Made by a program: the position numbers and the translations under genes. The notes under the pieces were generated by a model that was not told where the DNA came from, ran no database searches, and worked only from the letters and a program-made list of their open reading frames with translations. From contig OZ007508.1 in assembly GCA_963931865.1 (NCBI GenBank), positions 10,290,781 through 10,354,780 of the forward strand: a stretch of 64,000 nucleotides of DNA, read 5' to 3'. The DNA comes from Axinella damicornis (taxonomy: Eukaryota > Porifera > Demospongiae > Axinellida > Axinellidae). Position 1 is the stretch's first letter. Every line of letters starts with the position of its first letter. Of the stretch, positions 52,201 through 63,900 are shown in pieces.

Positions 52201-53880
52201 CCACGGGGCCGGCAACGCCCCCACGGGGCCGGCCACGCCCCCACGGGACATGCCACGCCCCCACGGGGCCGGCAACGCCCCCACGGGGCCGGCCACGCCC
52301 CCACGGGACAGGCCCCGCCCCCACGGGGCCGGGCACGCCCCCACGGACCCGGCAACGCAAACACGGGCCCGGAAACGCCCCCACGGGACTGACCACACCC
52401 CCACGGGGCCGGCCACGCCCCCCCGGGACCTGCCACGCCCCCACAGGACCGACCATGACCCCACGGGACCGGCCACGCCCCCACGGATCCGGTCCAACCC
52501 CCACGGGGTCGGCCACGCCCCCACGGGAACGTCCACGCCCCCACGGATCCGGTAACGCCCCCACGGGGCCGGCCACGTCCTCAAGGGACCGGCCACGCCC
52601 CACGAGGCCGGCCCCGCCCCCACGAGGCCGGCCACGCCCCCTCGGGGCCAGCCACGCCCCCACGGGACCGGCCACGCCCCCTCGGGGCCGGACACGCCCC
52701 CACGGGATCGGCCTTGCCCCCACAGGGCCGGCAACGCCCCACGGGACCGGCCACGCTTCCACGGGGCCGGCCACGCCCCCACGGCACTGGCCCAGCCCCC
52801 ACGGGGCCGGTCACGCCCACACGGGGCCGGCCACGCACCCACGGGGCCAGCGACGCCCCCACGTGTCCGCCCTCGCACCCACGTGGCTGGCCATGCCCCC
52901 ACGGTACCGGCCAAGCACCATCGGGACCGGCCACGCCCCCACGGGAATGGCCACGGCAACACAGGTCCGGCCACGCCCCCACGGGACCAGCCACACCCCC
53001 ACGTGGCCGGTCCAACCCCCACGGGGCTGGCCACGCCCCCACGGAGCCGGCCACGCCCCCAAGGGTCCGGGAACGCTACCACGGGACCGGCCATGCCCCC
53101 ACGGGACCGGTCTCGCCCCCACGGGGCCAGCCACACCCCCAAGGGACCGGCCACGACCCACGAGGCCGGCCCCGCCCCCACGGGGCCGGCCACGCCTCTT
53201 CGGGGCCGGCAACGCCCCCACGGGACCGGCCACACCCCCTCGGAGCCGTCCACGCCCCCACGGGATCGTGCACGCCCCCAAGGGGCCAGCCACGCCCCCT
53301 CGGGACCGGCCATGTCCCCACGAGGCCGGCCACGCACCAACGGGGCCTGCCCGCACCCACGGGGCCGGCCAGGCACTCATGGGATCGGCTACGCCCCCAC
53401 GGGGCCGTCCACGCCCCCACGGGACCTTCCACGCCCCTGCGGGGCCGGCAACGCCCCCACGGGACCGGCCACACCCCCTCGGAGCCGTCCACGCCCCCAC
53501 GGGATCATGCATGCCCCCACGGGGCCAGCCACGCCCCCACGGGACCGGCCATGCCCCCACGGGGCCGGCCACGCACCAACGGGGCCTGCCCCGCACCGAC
53601 GGGGCCAGCCAGGCACTCACGGGATCGGCCACGCCCCCACGGCGCCGAAGCAGTCTCCACGGGGCCGGCCACGCCCACACGGGGCCGGCCACGCCTCGAC
53701 GGGGCCGGTGACGCCCCCACGTGGCCGACCCCGCACCCACGAGGCTGGCCATGCCCCCACGGGACAGGCCACGCCCCCACGGGGCCGGCCAAGCCCTGAC
53801 GGGGCAGGCCCCGCCCCCACGGGGCCGGCCACGCCCACACGGGGCCGGCCAAGCCCCCACGGCACCGGCCACGCCCCCAC
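52201..53880. repeat. Domain IV, block a: ACGGGACCGG-rich satellite with a 240-bp repeat
   Basis: Monomer composition changes: ACGGGACCGG, ACGGATCCGG and CCCCTCGGGGCC units dominate and the ACCGGGCC type is missing. A local tandem repeat of about 240 bp is visible, with CGGAGCCGTCC at 53241 and 53480, each followed by a CCCACGGGATCGTGC or CCCACGGGATCATGC unit and a GCCAGCCACGCC unit. The run CAACGGGGCCTGCC follows both copies. I see no gene. Confidence 0.72.
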
Positions 53881-56800
53881 GGGGCCGGCCACCCCCCCAC
53901 GAGACCGGACACGCCCCCACGGGGCCGGCCACGCCCGCACGGGGCCGGCCCCACTTCCACGGGGCCGGCCACGCCCCCACGGGGCCGGCAACGCCGCCAC
54001 GGAGCCGGCCACGCCCCCACGGGTCCGGCCACGCCCCTACGGCACCGGCTACGCCCCCACGGGGCCGTCCACGCCCCCACTGGTCTGGCCCCGCACCTAC
54101 GGGGCCGGCCACGTCCCCACGGGGCCGGCTACGCCACCACATGACCGGCCACGCCCCCACGGGGCCGGTCCAAACCCCCAAGGGGCCGGCCACGCCCCCG
54201 CGGGGCCGGCCACGCCCCCACGGGTCCGGCAACGCCCCCACGGGTCCAACCCCGCCCCCACGGGACCGGCCACGCCCCCACGGGGCTGGTCCCGTCCCCA
54301 CGAGGTTGGCCACGCCCCCTCGGGGTTGGCCACGCCCCCACAGGACCGGCCATGCCCCCTCGGGGCCGGCCACGCCACCACGGGATTGGCCACGCCCCCA
54401 CGGGCCCGGCCACGCCCCAACGGGACCGGCCATGCCCCCAAGGGGCCGGCCACGCACCCTCGGGGCCAGCCCCGCACCCACGGGACCGGCCTGGCAACCA
54501 CGGGACCGGCCACGCCCACACGGGGCCGGACATGCCCCCACGGGGCCGGACACGCCCCCACGTGGCCGGCCCTGCGCCCACGTGGCTGGCCATGCCCCTA
54601 CGGGACAGCCCACGTCCCCACGGGCTGGCCACGACCCCACGCGTCCGGCCACGCCCCCACGAGGCCGGCCACGCCCCCACGGGGCCTGCACTGCTTCCAC
54701 GGGGCCGGCCACGCCCCCACGGGGCCGGCCACGCCCCCACGGGTCCGGCCACCCCCCCACGGGGCCGGTCACGCCCCCACGGGGCAGGCCACGCCTCTAC
54801 GGCACCGGCCACGCCCCCACGGGGCCGGCAAGCCCCCACGGGGCCGGCCCCTCACCCACAGGGCCGGCCACGCCTCCACGGGGCCGGCAACGCCCCCACC
54901 GGACCGGCCGCGCCCCCACGAGCCGGCCACGCCCCCAAGGAACCGGTAACGCCACCACGGGGCCGTCCACGCCCCCACTGGACCGGCCACGCCTCCACGG
55001 GGCCGGCCACGCTCCCACGAGGAAGGCCCCACACCCAAGGGGCCGCCCACGCCCCCACGGGACCGGCCACGCCCCTACGGGGCCGGCCACGGCCCCAAGG
55101 GACCGGGTACGCCCCCAAGGGGCCGGAATCGCCCCCCCGGGGCCGGCCACGCCCCCACGGGGCCGGCCTTGCCCCCAGAGGGCCGGCCACGCCCACACGG
55201 GGCCGGCCACGCCCACGCGGGACCGGCCACACCCCCACCGGGCGGCCTCGCCCCCACGGGGCTGGCTACTCCCCACGGGTCCGGCCACGCCCCCACGAGG
55301 CCGGCCCCGACCCCACGGGGCCGGCTACATCCCCACGGGACCGGCCACGCCCCATCGGGGCCGTCCACGCCCCACGGGATTGGCGCCACCCACACGGGGC
55401 CGGCCACGCCCCCACGGCACCGGCCACGCCCCCACGGGGCCGGCCACCCCCCCACGAGACCGGACACGCCCCCACGGGGCCGGTCACGCCCCCACGGGGC
55501 CGGCCACGCCCCCACGGGGCCGGCCATACTTCCACGGGGCCGGTCACGCCCCCACGGGGCCGGCCACGCCGCCACGGAGCAGGCCACGCAGCCACGAGGC
55601 CGGCCACGCCCCTACGGAACCGGCCACGCCCCCACGGGGCCGTCCACGCCCCCACTGGTCTGGCCCCGCACCTACGGGGCCGGCCACATCCCCACGGGGC
55701 CGGCCACGCCCCCACGGGACCGGTCACGCCCCCACGGGGCCGGTCCAACCCCGAAGTGGCCGGCCACGCCCCCACGGGGCCGGCCACGCCCCCACGGGTC
55801 TGGGAACAATCCCACGGGGCCAACCACGCCCCCACGAGACCGGCCACGCCCCCACGGGGCTGGCCCCGTCCCCACGGGGTTGGCCACGCCCCCTCGGGGC
55901 CGGCCACGCCCCCACGGGACCGGCCACGCCCCCTCGGGGCCGGCCACGCCACCAAGGGATTGGCCACGCCCCCACGGGATTGGCCACGCCCCCACGGGCC
56001 CGTCCACGCCCCAACGGGACCGGCCATGCCCCCACGGGGCCGGCCACGCACCCTCGGGGCCGGCCCCACACCCACGGCGCCGGCCTGGCACCCACGGGAC
56101 CGGCCACGCCCACACGGGGCCGGACACGCCCCCACGGGGCCGGCCCTGCGCCCACGTGGCTGGCCATGCCCCCACGGACAGCCCACGCCCCCACAGGCTG
56201 GCCACGCCCTCACGCGTCCAACCACGCCCCCACGAGGCAGGCCACGCCCCCACGGGGCCTGCCCTGTTTCCACGGAGCCAACCACGCCACCACGGGGCCG
56301 GCCACGCCCCCACGGGTCCGGCCACCCCCCCACGGGGCCGGTCACGACCCCACGGGGCCGGCCACGCCTCTACGGCACCGGTAACGCCCCCACGGGGCCG
56401 GCAACGCCCCCACGGGGCCGGCCCCTCACCCACAGTGCCGGCCACGCCTCCACGGGGCCGGCAACGCCCCCACCGGACCGGCCGCGCCCCACGTGCCGGC
56501 CACGCCCCCAAGGAACCGGTAACGCCACCACGGGGCCGTCCACGCCCCCACTGGACCGGCCACGCCACCACGGGGCCGGCCACGCCCCCACGAGGAAGGC
56601 CCCTCACCCAAGAGGCCGCCCACGCCCCCACGGGACCGGCCACGCCCCTACAGGGCCAACCACGCCCCCAAGGGACCGGGTACGCTCCCAAGGGGCCGGC
56701 ATCGCCCCCCTGGGGCCGGCCACGTCCCCACGGGGCCGGCCTTGCCCCCAGAGGGCCGGCCACGCCCACACGGGGCCGGCCACGCCCACGCGGGGCCGGC
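53881..56800. repeat. About 1,573-bp HOR, two copies
   Basis: Anchors in the first and second copy are ACTTCCACGG (53953 and 55528), TGGTCTGGCC (54081 and 55656), GGACCGGCCGCG (54901 and 56474), GACCGGGTACGC (55101 and 56673) and GAGGGCCGGCC (55178 and 56751). Offsets are 1,572-1,575 bp over most of the length and 1,555 bp at the left end (CACGAGACCGG, 53901 and 55456), which indicates one monomer gained or lost. Shared rare units include AAGGAACCGGTAACG and ACGAGGAAGGCCCC. Differences include a shortened CCCCACGTGCC unit near 56488. Confidence 0.82.
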
Positions 56801-56833
56801 CCCTCCCCTCGGGGCGGACACGCCCCGCCCCCA
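56799..56833. other. Atypical unit with a canonical GC box and short inverted repeat
   Basis: GGGGCG at 56811-56816 and CGCCCC at 56821-56826 form a perfect 6-bp inverted repeat with a 4-base loop. The run CCCCGCCCC follows at 56823-56831. This matches the classical GC box recognised by Sp-family factors, unlike ordinary monomers, which carry the weaker CCACGCCC form. There is no gene nearby for it to serve, so a regulatory role is unsupported; it is recorded as a departure from the monomer pattern. Confidence 0.5.
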
Positions 56834-58700
56834 CGGGATCAACCGTGCCTCCACGGGGTCGGCCACGCCCCCACGAGACCGGCCACACACCCACGGGGCC
56901 GGCAACGCACCCACGGGGCCGGCTCCGATCCCACGGGGCCGGCTATGCACCCACGGGGCCGGTAAGGCACCTACGGGGCCGACCACGCCCCGTCGAGGCC
57001 GGCCACGCTCCCACGGGACAGGCCATGCCCGCACGGGGCCGGCCACGCCCCCACGGGAAAGACCCCACCCCCACGGGGCCGGCAACGACCCCACGGGACC
57101 GGCCGCGCCCCCACGGGACCGGCCACGCACCGACGGGGCTGGCCACGCCCCCACGGGACTGGACCGGACCCCAAGGGGCTGGAAACGCCCCCACGGGACT
57201 GGCCACGACCCCACGGGACCGGCCAGTCCCCCACGGGGCCGGCCACGCCCACACGGGGCCGGCCACGCCCACACGGGACCGGCCACACGCCCACGGGGCG
57301 GCCACGCCCCCACGGGACTGGCTACTCCCGACGGGTCCGGCCACTACCCTACGGGGTCGGCCCAGCCCCCACAGGGCCGGCTACATCCCCACGTTACCGG
57401 CCTCGCCCCCTCGGGGCCGGCCACGCCCCACGGGATTTGCGCCGCCCCCACGGGGCCGGCCACGCCCCCTCGGGGCCGGCCCCACCCCCACGGGGCCGGC
57501 CACGCCCCCACGGGGCCGGCCACGCCTCCACTGGATTGGCCACGCCCCCACGGGGACGGCCACGCACCCACGGGACCGGCCACACTCCCACCGGGGTGGC
57601 CACGCCCCCACGGGGCAGGCGATTCCCCCACGGGTTTGGCCACGCCCCCACGGTGCCGGCCCCGCCCCTTCGGGGCCGGCCACGCCCCCACGGGGCTGGC
57701 CACGCCCCCACGAGACCGGCCACACACCCACGGGGCCGGCCACGCACCCACGGGGCCGGCCCCGCACCCACGGGGCCGGCCAGGCACCCTCGTGGCCGGC
57801 CAGGCACCCACGGGACAGGCCATTCCCGCACAAGGCCGGCCACGCCCCCACTGGGCCGGCCCCACCCCCACGGGGCCGGCAACGCACCCACGGGACCGGA
57901 CACGACCCAACGGGACCGGCCACGCCCCCACGGGGCCGGCCACGTTCCCACGGGGCCGACAACGCCATCACGGGACTGGCCACGCCCCCACGGGACGGCC
58001 ACGCCCCACGGGGCCGGCCACGCCCCCACGGGGCCGGCCACGCCCCCACGGGGCCGGCCACGCCAACTCGGGGCCGGCCACGCCCCCACAAGACCCACCA
58101 CGCCCCCACGGTGGCGGCCACGCCCCCACGGGACAGGCCACGCCCGCACGTGGCCGGCCTGCCCCCACGGGGACGGCCACGCCTCCACGGGATTGGCCAC
58201 GCTCCCACGGGGCCGGCCAAGCACCCACGGGACCGGCCACACCCCCACCGGGGTGGCCACGCCCCCACGGGGTAGGCCACTCCCCCACGGGGCCAGCCTC
58301 GCCCCCTAGGGGCCGGCCACTCCCCCACGGGATCGGACACGCCTCCACGGGGCCGGCCACGCCCCCACGAGACTGGCCACACACCCACGGGGCCGGCCAC
58401 GCGCCCATGGGACCGGCCCCGCACCCACGGGGCCGGCAAGGCACCCACTGGGCCGGCAAGGCACCCACGGGACCGGCCATGCCCCCATGGGGCCGGCCAC
58501 GCCCCCACGGGACCGACCACGCACCCTCGGGGCCGGCCAGGCCCCCACGGGACCGGCCATTCCCGCACGAGGCCGGCCACGCCCCCACGGGGCCGGCCCC
58601 ACCCTCACGGGCCGGCAGCGCCCCCAAGGGACCGGCCACGCCCGCACGGGACCGGCCACGCCCCCACGGGGCCGGCCACGCCCACTCGGGGCCGGCCACG
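56834..58700. repeat. Domain IV, block c: about 657-bp HOR
   Basis: CCGGGGTGGCC occurs at 57591 and 58248 (657 bp apart), each preceded by a GGGACCGGCCACAC unit and followed by CCCCCACGGGG and an AGGCGATTCC or AGGCCACTCC unit. Runs of CCACGCACCC and CCAGGCACCC or CAAGGCACCC monomers precede and follow. GGGATTGGCC and GGGACTGGCC units, both one step from GGGACCGGCC, are common. No gene is visible. Confidence 0.7.
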
Positions 58701-60970
58701 CCCCCACGGGACCGACCACAACCCCACGGGGCCGGCCACGCCCCCACGGGACAGGCCACGCCCGCACGTGGCCAGCCACGGCCCCACGGGGCCGGCCCCA
58801 CCCCCACGGGCCGGCCACGCCCCCACGGATCCGGCCACTCCCCCACGGGACCGGCCACGTCCCCACGGGGCCGGCCACGCCCCCACTGGACCGGGCCGGC
58901 CACCACAAAGCCGGCCACGCCCCCACGGGACTGGCCACGCCCCCATGGGACCGGACCTGACCCCACGGGGCCGGCCACGCCCCCTAGGGGCCGGCGACGC
59001 CCACACGGGACCGGCCCCACCCTCACGCAGCCGGCCACGCCCCACGGGGCCTGCCACACCCCCACGGGGTCGGCCACGCCCCCACGGGCCGGCCCCGCCC
59101 CCACGTGGACGGCCATGCCCCCACGAGACCGGCCACGCCCCCACTGGGCCGGCCACGCCCCCACGGGTCCGGCCCCGCCCCCACGGAGCCGGCCACACCC
59201 CCACGGGACCGGCCACGCCCGCACGGGACCGGCCACGCCTTCACGGGTCCGGCCACGCCCCAACGGGACCGACCACGCCTCCACGGGGCCGTCCACGCCC
59301 CCACGGGGCCGGCCACTACCGCACGGGGCCGCCCACGTTCCCACGGGACCGGCCTTGCCCCCACGGGGCCGGCCACGTTTCCACGGGACCGACCACGCCC
59401 CACTGGGCCGGCCACGCACTCACGGGACCGGCCCCGCCCCAACGGGGCCGGCCCCGCCCCCACAAAAGCAACCACGCCTCCACGGGGCCGTCGACGTCCC
59501 CACGGGGTAGGCCACGCCCGCACGAGGCCGGCCACGACCCCACGGGGCCGGCCCCGCCCCCACGGGGCAGGCCATGCCCCCACGGGACAGGCCACGCCTC
59601 CACGAGGCCGACCATGCCTTCGCGGGGCCGGCCCCGCCCCAACGGAATTGGCCACGCCCGCACGGGGCCGGCCCCGCCCCCACGGGACCGGTTACGCCCC
59701 CACGGCACCGTCCAGCCCCCACGGGGCCGGTTCCACCGCCACGGGGCCGGACTCGCCCCCACGGGGCCTGCCACGCCCTTACGGGACCGACCACGCCCCC
59801 ACGGGGCCGGCCACGCTCCCACGGGACTGGCCACGCCCGCACGGGGCCGGCCACGCCCCCACGGGGCCGACCACGACCCCACGTGGCCGGTCACGCCCCC
59901 ACGGGACAGGCCACGCCCGCACGTGGCCAGCCACGCCCCCACGGGGCCGGTCCCACCCCCACGGGGCAAACCACACCCCCACGGATCCGGCCACTCCCCC
60001 ACGGGACCGGCCACGCCCCCACGGGGCCGGCCACGCCCCCACTGGACCGGGCCGGCCACGCCCCCACTGGACCGGGCCGGCCCCCACGAAGCCGGCCACG
60101 CCCCCACGGGACTGGCCATGCCCCCACGGGACCAAACCTGACCCCACGGGGCCAGCCACGCCCCCTCGGGGCCGGCGACGCCCCCACGGGACCGGCCCCA
60201 ATCTCACGCAGCCGGCCACGCCCCACGGGGCCGGCCACACCCCCACGGGGCCGGCCACGCCCCCATGGGCCGGCCCCGCCCCCACGTGGACGGCCATGCC
60301 CCCACGGGACCGGCCACGCCCCCACTGGACCGGCCACGCCCCCACGGGTCCGGCCCCGCCCCCACGGAGCCGGCCACGCCCCCACGGGACCGGCCACGCC
60401 CGCACGGGACCGGCCACGCCTCCACGGGTCCGGCCACGCCCCAACGGGACCGACAACGCCTCCACGGGGCCGTCCACGCCCCCACGGGGCCGGCCACAAC
60501 CGCACGGGGCCGCCAACGCCCCCACGGGGCCGGCCCCGCCCCCACGGGGCCGGCCACGTTTCCACGGGACCGACCACGCCCCACGGGGCCGGCCACGCAC
60601 TCACGGGACCGGCCCCGCCCCAACGGGGCCGGCCCCGCCCCCACAAAAGCAACCACGCCTCCACGGGGCCGTCGACGCCCCCACGGGGTAGGCCACGCCC
60701 GCACAGGGCCGGCCACGACCCCACGGGGCCAGCCCCGCCCCCACGGGGCAGGCCATGCCCCCACGGGACCGGCCACGCCTCCACGGGGCCGGCCATGCCC
60801 CCGCGGGGCCGGCCCCGCCCCAACGAATCTGGCCACGCCCGCACGGGGCGGCCCCGCCCCCACGGGACCGGTCACGCCCCCACTGCGCCGTCCAGCCCCC
60901 ACGGGGCCGGTGCCACCGCCACGGGGCCGGTCTCGCCCCCACGGGGCCTGCCACGCCCTTACGGGACCGA
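58701..60970. repeat. 1,181-bp HOR, two tandem copies
   Basis: CACGCAGCC (59024 and 60205), CACAAAAGCAACC (59461 and 60642) and CCGTCCAGCCCCC (59708 and 60888) lie 1,180-1,181 bp apart. Left of about 58900 the offset falls to 1,155-1,156 bp. The second copy has an extra 25-bp unit there: ACTGGACCGGGCCGG appears twice (about 60041 and 60066) but once in the first copy (about 58885). The CACAAAAGC unit is one of the most A-rich monomers in the window and makes an easy anchor. Copy edges are uncertain by several monomers. Confidence 0.82.
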
Positions 60971-63900
60971 CCACGCCCCCACGGTGCCGGCCACGCTCCC
61001 ACGGGACAGGCCACGCCCGCACGGGGCCGGCCACGCCCCCACGGGGCCGTCCCCAACCCCACGGGGGCGTCCCCACCCCCACGGGGCCGGCCACGCCCCT
61101 TTCGGGACCGACCACGCCCCCGCGGGGCCGGCCACCACACCACGGGACAGGCCTCTCCTGCACGGGGCCGGCCATTCACCCACGGGGCCGGCCCCAACCC
61201 CACGGGGCCGGCCAGGCCCCCACGGGACCGGCCACGCCGCCACGGGACCGGCCACGCCCCCACGGGGTCGGCCACGTCCCCACGGGACCGGACCGGCCCC
61301 CACGGGGGCGGCCACGCCTTTACGAGACTGGCCACGCCCCCACGGGACCGAACACGCTCCCACGGGGCCGGCCACGCACCCACGGGTCCGGCGACGCCCC
61401 CACAGGACCAGCCCCGCCCCCACGGGTCCGGCCACGCCCCCACGGAAACCGACCACGCCCCCACGGGGCCAGCCACGTCCTCACGAAACCGGCCACTTCC
61501 ACACGGGGCCGTTCACGCCCCCACGGGGCCGGCCCCACCCCCACGGGGCCGTCCACGCCCCCACGGGGCCGGCCACGCCCGCACGAAACAGGCCACGCCC
61601 CCACGGGGCCGTCCCCACCCCGATGGGGCCGGTCACGCCCCCACGGGGCCGGCCACGCCCCCACGGGACCGACCACGCCCCCACGGGGCCGGCCACGCCC
61701 CCACGGGACAGGCCTCATCTGCACGGGCCGGCCACGCCCCCACGGGACCGGCCCCACCTCTACGGGGCCGGCCACGCCCCCACGGGTCCGGCCACGCCCC
61801 TACGGAACAGGCCACGCCCCCACGGGGCCGGCCACGCCACCACGGGACCTGACCGGCCCCCACGGGGTCGGCCACGCCCCTGCGGGACTGGCGACGCCCC
61901 CACGGGACTGGACACGCCCCCACGGGGCTGGCCACGCACCCACGGGGCCGGCAATGCCCTCACGGGACCAGCTCCGCCCCCACGGATTCGGCCACGCCCC
62001 CACGGAAACCGACCACGCCCCCACGGGGCCGGCCACGTCCTCACGAAACCGGCCACTTCCACACGGGGCCGGTCACGCCCCCACGGGGCCGGCCCCACCC
62101 CCACGGGGCCGTCCACGCCCCCACGGGGCCGGCCACGCCCGCACGAAACAGGCCACGCCCCTACGGGGCCGTCCCCACCCCGACGGGGCCGGTCACGCCC
62201 CCACGGGGCCGGCCACGCCCCCACGGGACCGACCACGTCCCCACGGGCCGGCCACGCCCCCACGGGACAGGCCTCATCTGCACGGGGCCGGCCACGCCCC
62301 CACAGGTCCGGCCCCACCTCCACGGGGCCGGCCACGCCCACACCGGTCCGGCCACGCCTTTACGGAACAGGCCACGCCCCCACGGGGCCGGCCACGCCCC
62401 TGCGGGACTGGCGACGCCCCCACGGGACTGGACACGCCCCCACGGGGCTGGCCACGCACCCACGGGGCCTGCAACGCCCCCACGGGACCAGCCCCGCCCC
62501 CACGGGGCCGGCCACGCCACGACGGGACCAACAACGCCCACACGGGGCCGGTCACGTCCTCACGGAACCGGCCACGTCCACACGGAGCCGGCCACGCCCC
62601 CACGGGGCCGACCTTGTCCCCACGGTGCCGGCCACGCTCCTACGGGGCCGGCCACGCCCCCGCGGGGCCGGCCACTCCTCCACTGGTCCGGCCACGCCCC
62701 CACGGGTCCGGCCCCGCCCCCACGGGGCCGGCCACGCCCCCACGGGGCCGGCCACGCCCCCACGATGCCGGCCACGCCCCCACGGGACTGGCCACGCCCC
62801 CACGGGACCGGACCTGACCCCACGGGACCGGTCACGCCCCCACGGCGCCGTCAAGCCCCCACGGGGCCAGTTCCACCGCCACGGGTCCGGCCTCGCCCCC
62901 ACGGGGCCTGCCACGCCCTTACGGGACCGACAACGCCCCCACGGGGCCGGCCACGCTCTCACGGGACAGGCCACGCCCGCACGGGGCCGGCCACGCCCCC
63001 ACTGGGCCGTCCCCACCCCCACGGGAGCGTCCCCACCCACACGGGGCCGGCCACGCCGCTTTCGGGACCGACCACGCCCCCGCGGGGCCGGCCACCACTC
63101 CACGGGACAGGCCTCACCTGCACGGGGCCGGCCATTCCCCCACGGGACCGGCCCCACCCCCACGGGGCCGGCCAGTCCCCCACGGCACCGGCCACGCCGC
63201 CACGGGACCGGCCACGCCCCCACGAGGTCGGCCATGTCCCCACGGGACCGGTCCGGCCCCCACGGGGTCGGCCACGCTTTACGGGACTGGCCACGCACCC
63301 ACGGGACAGGACACACTCCCACGGGGCCGGCCACGCACCCACGGGGCCGGCGACGCACCCACGGGACCAGCCCCGCCCCCACGGGTCCGGCCATGCCCCC
63401 ACGGAAATCGACCACGCCCCCACGGGGCCGGCCACGTCCTCACGAAACCGGCCACTTCCACACGGGGCCGGTCACGCCCCCACGGGGCCGTCCCCACCCC
63501 CACGGGGCCGTCCACGCCTCCACGGGGCCCGCCACGCCCGCACGGGACCGCCCATGCCCCCACGGGACCGGCCACGCCCCCACGAAACAGGCCACGCCCC
63601 CACGGGGCCGTCCCCACCCCGACGGGGCCGGACACGCCCCCACGGGGCCGGCCACGCCCCCACGGGACCGATCACGCCCTACGGGGCCGGACACGCCCCC
63701 ACGGGTCCGGCCACGCCCCCACGGAACCGGCCACGCCTCCACGGGGCCGGCCACGCCACCACGGGTCCTGACCGGCCCCCACGGGGTCGGCCACGCCCCT
63801 GCGGGACTGGCGACGCCCCCACGGGACTGGACACGCCCCCACGGGGCTGGCCACGCACGCACGTGGCCGGCAACGCCTCCACGGGACAGGCCCCGCCCCC

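Noticed and set aside
56799..56833. Promoter at the canonical GC box
   Set aside because: It is a single match in a satellite of similar composition with no gene next to it, so chance is the simpler explanation.
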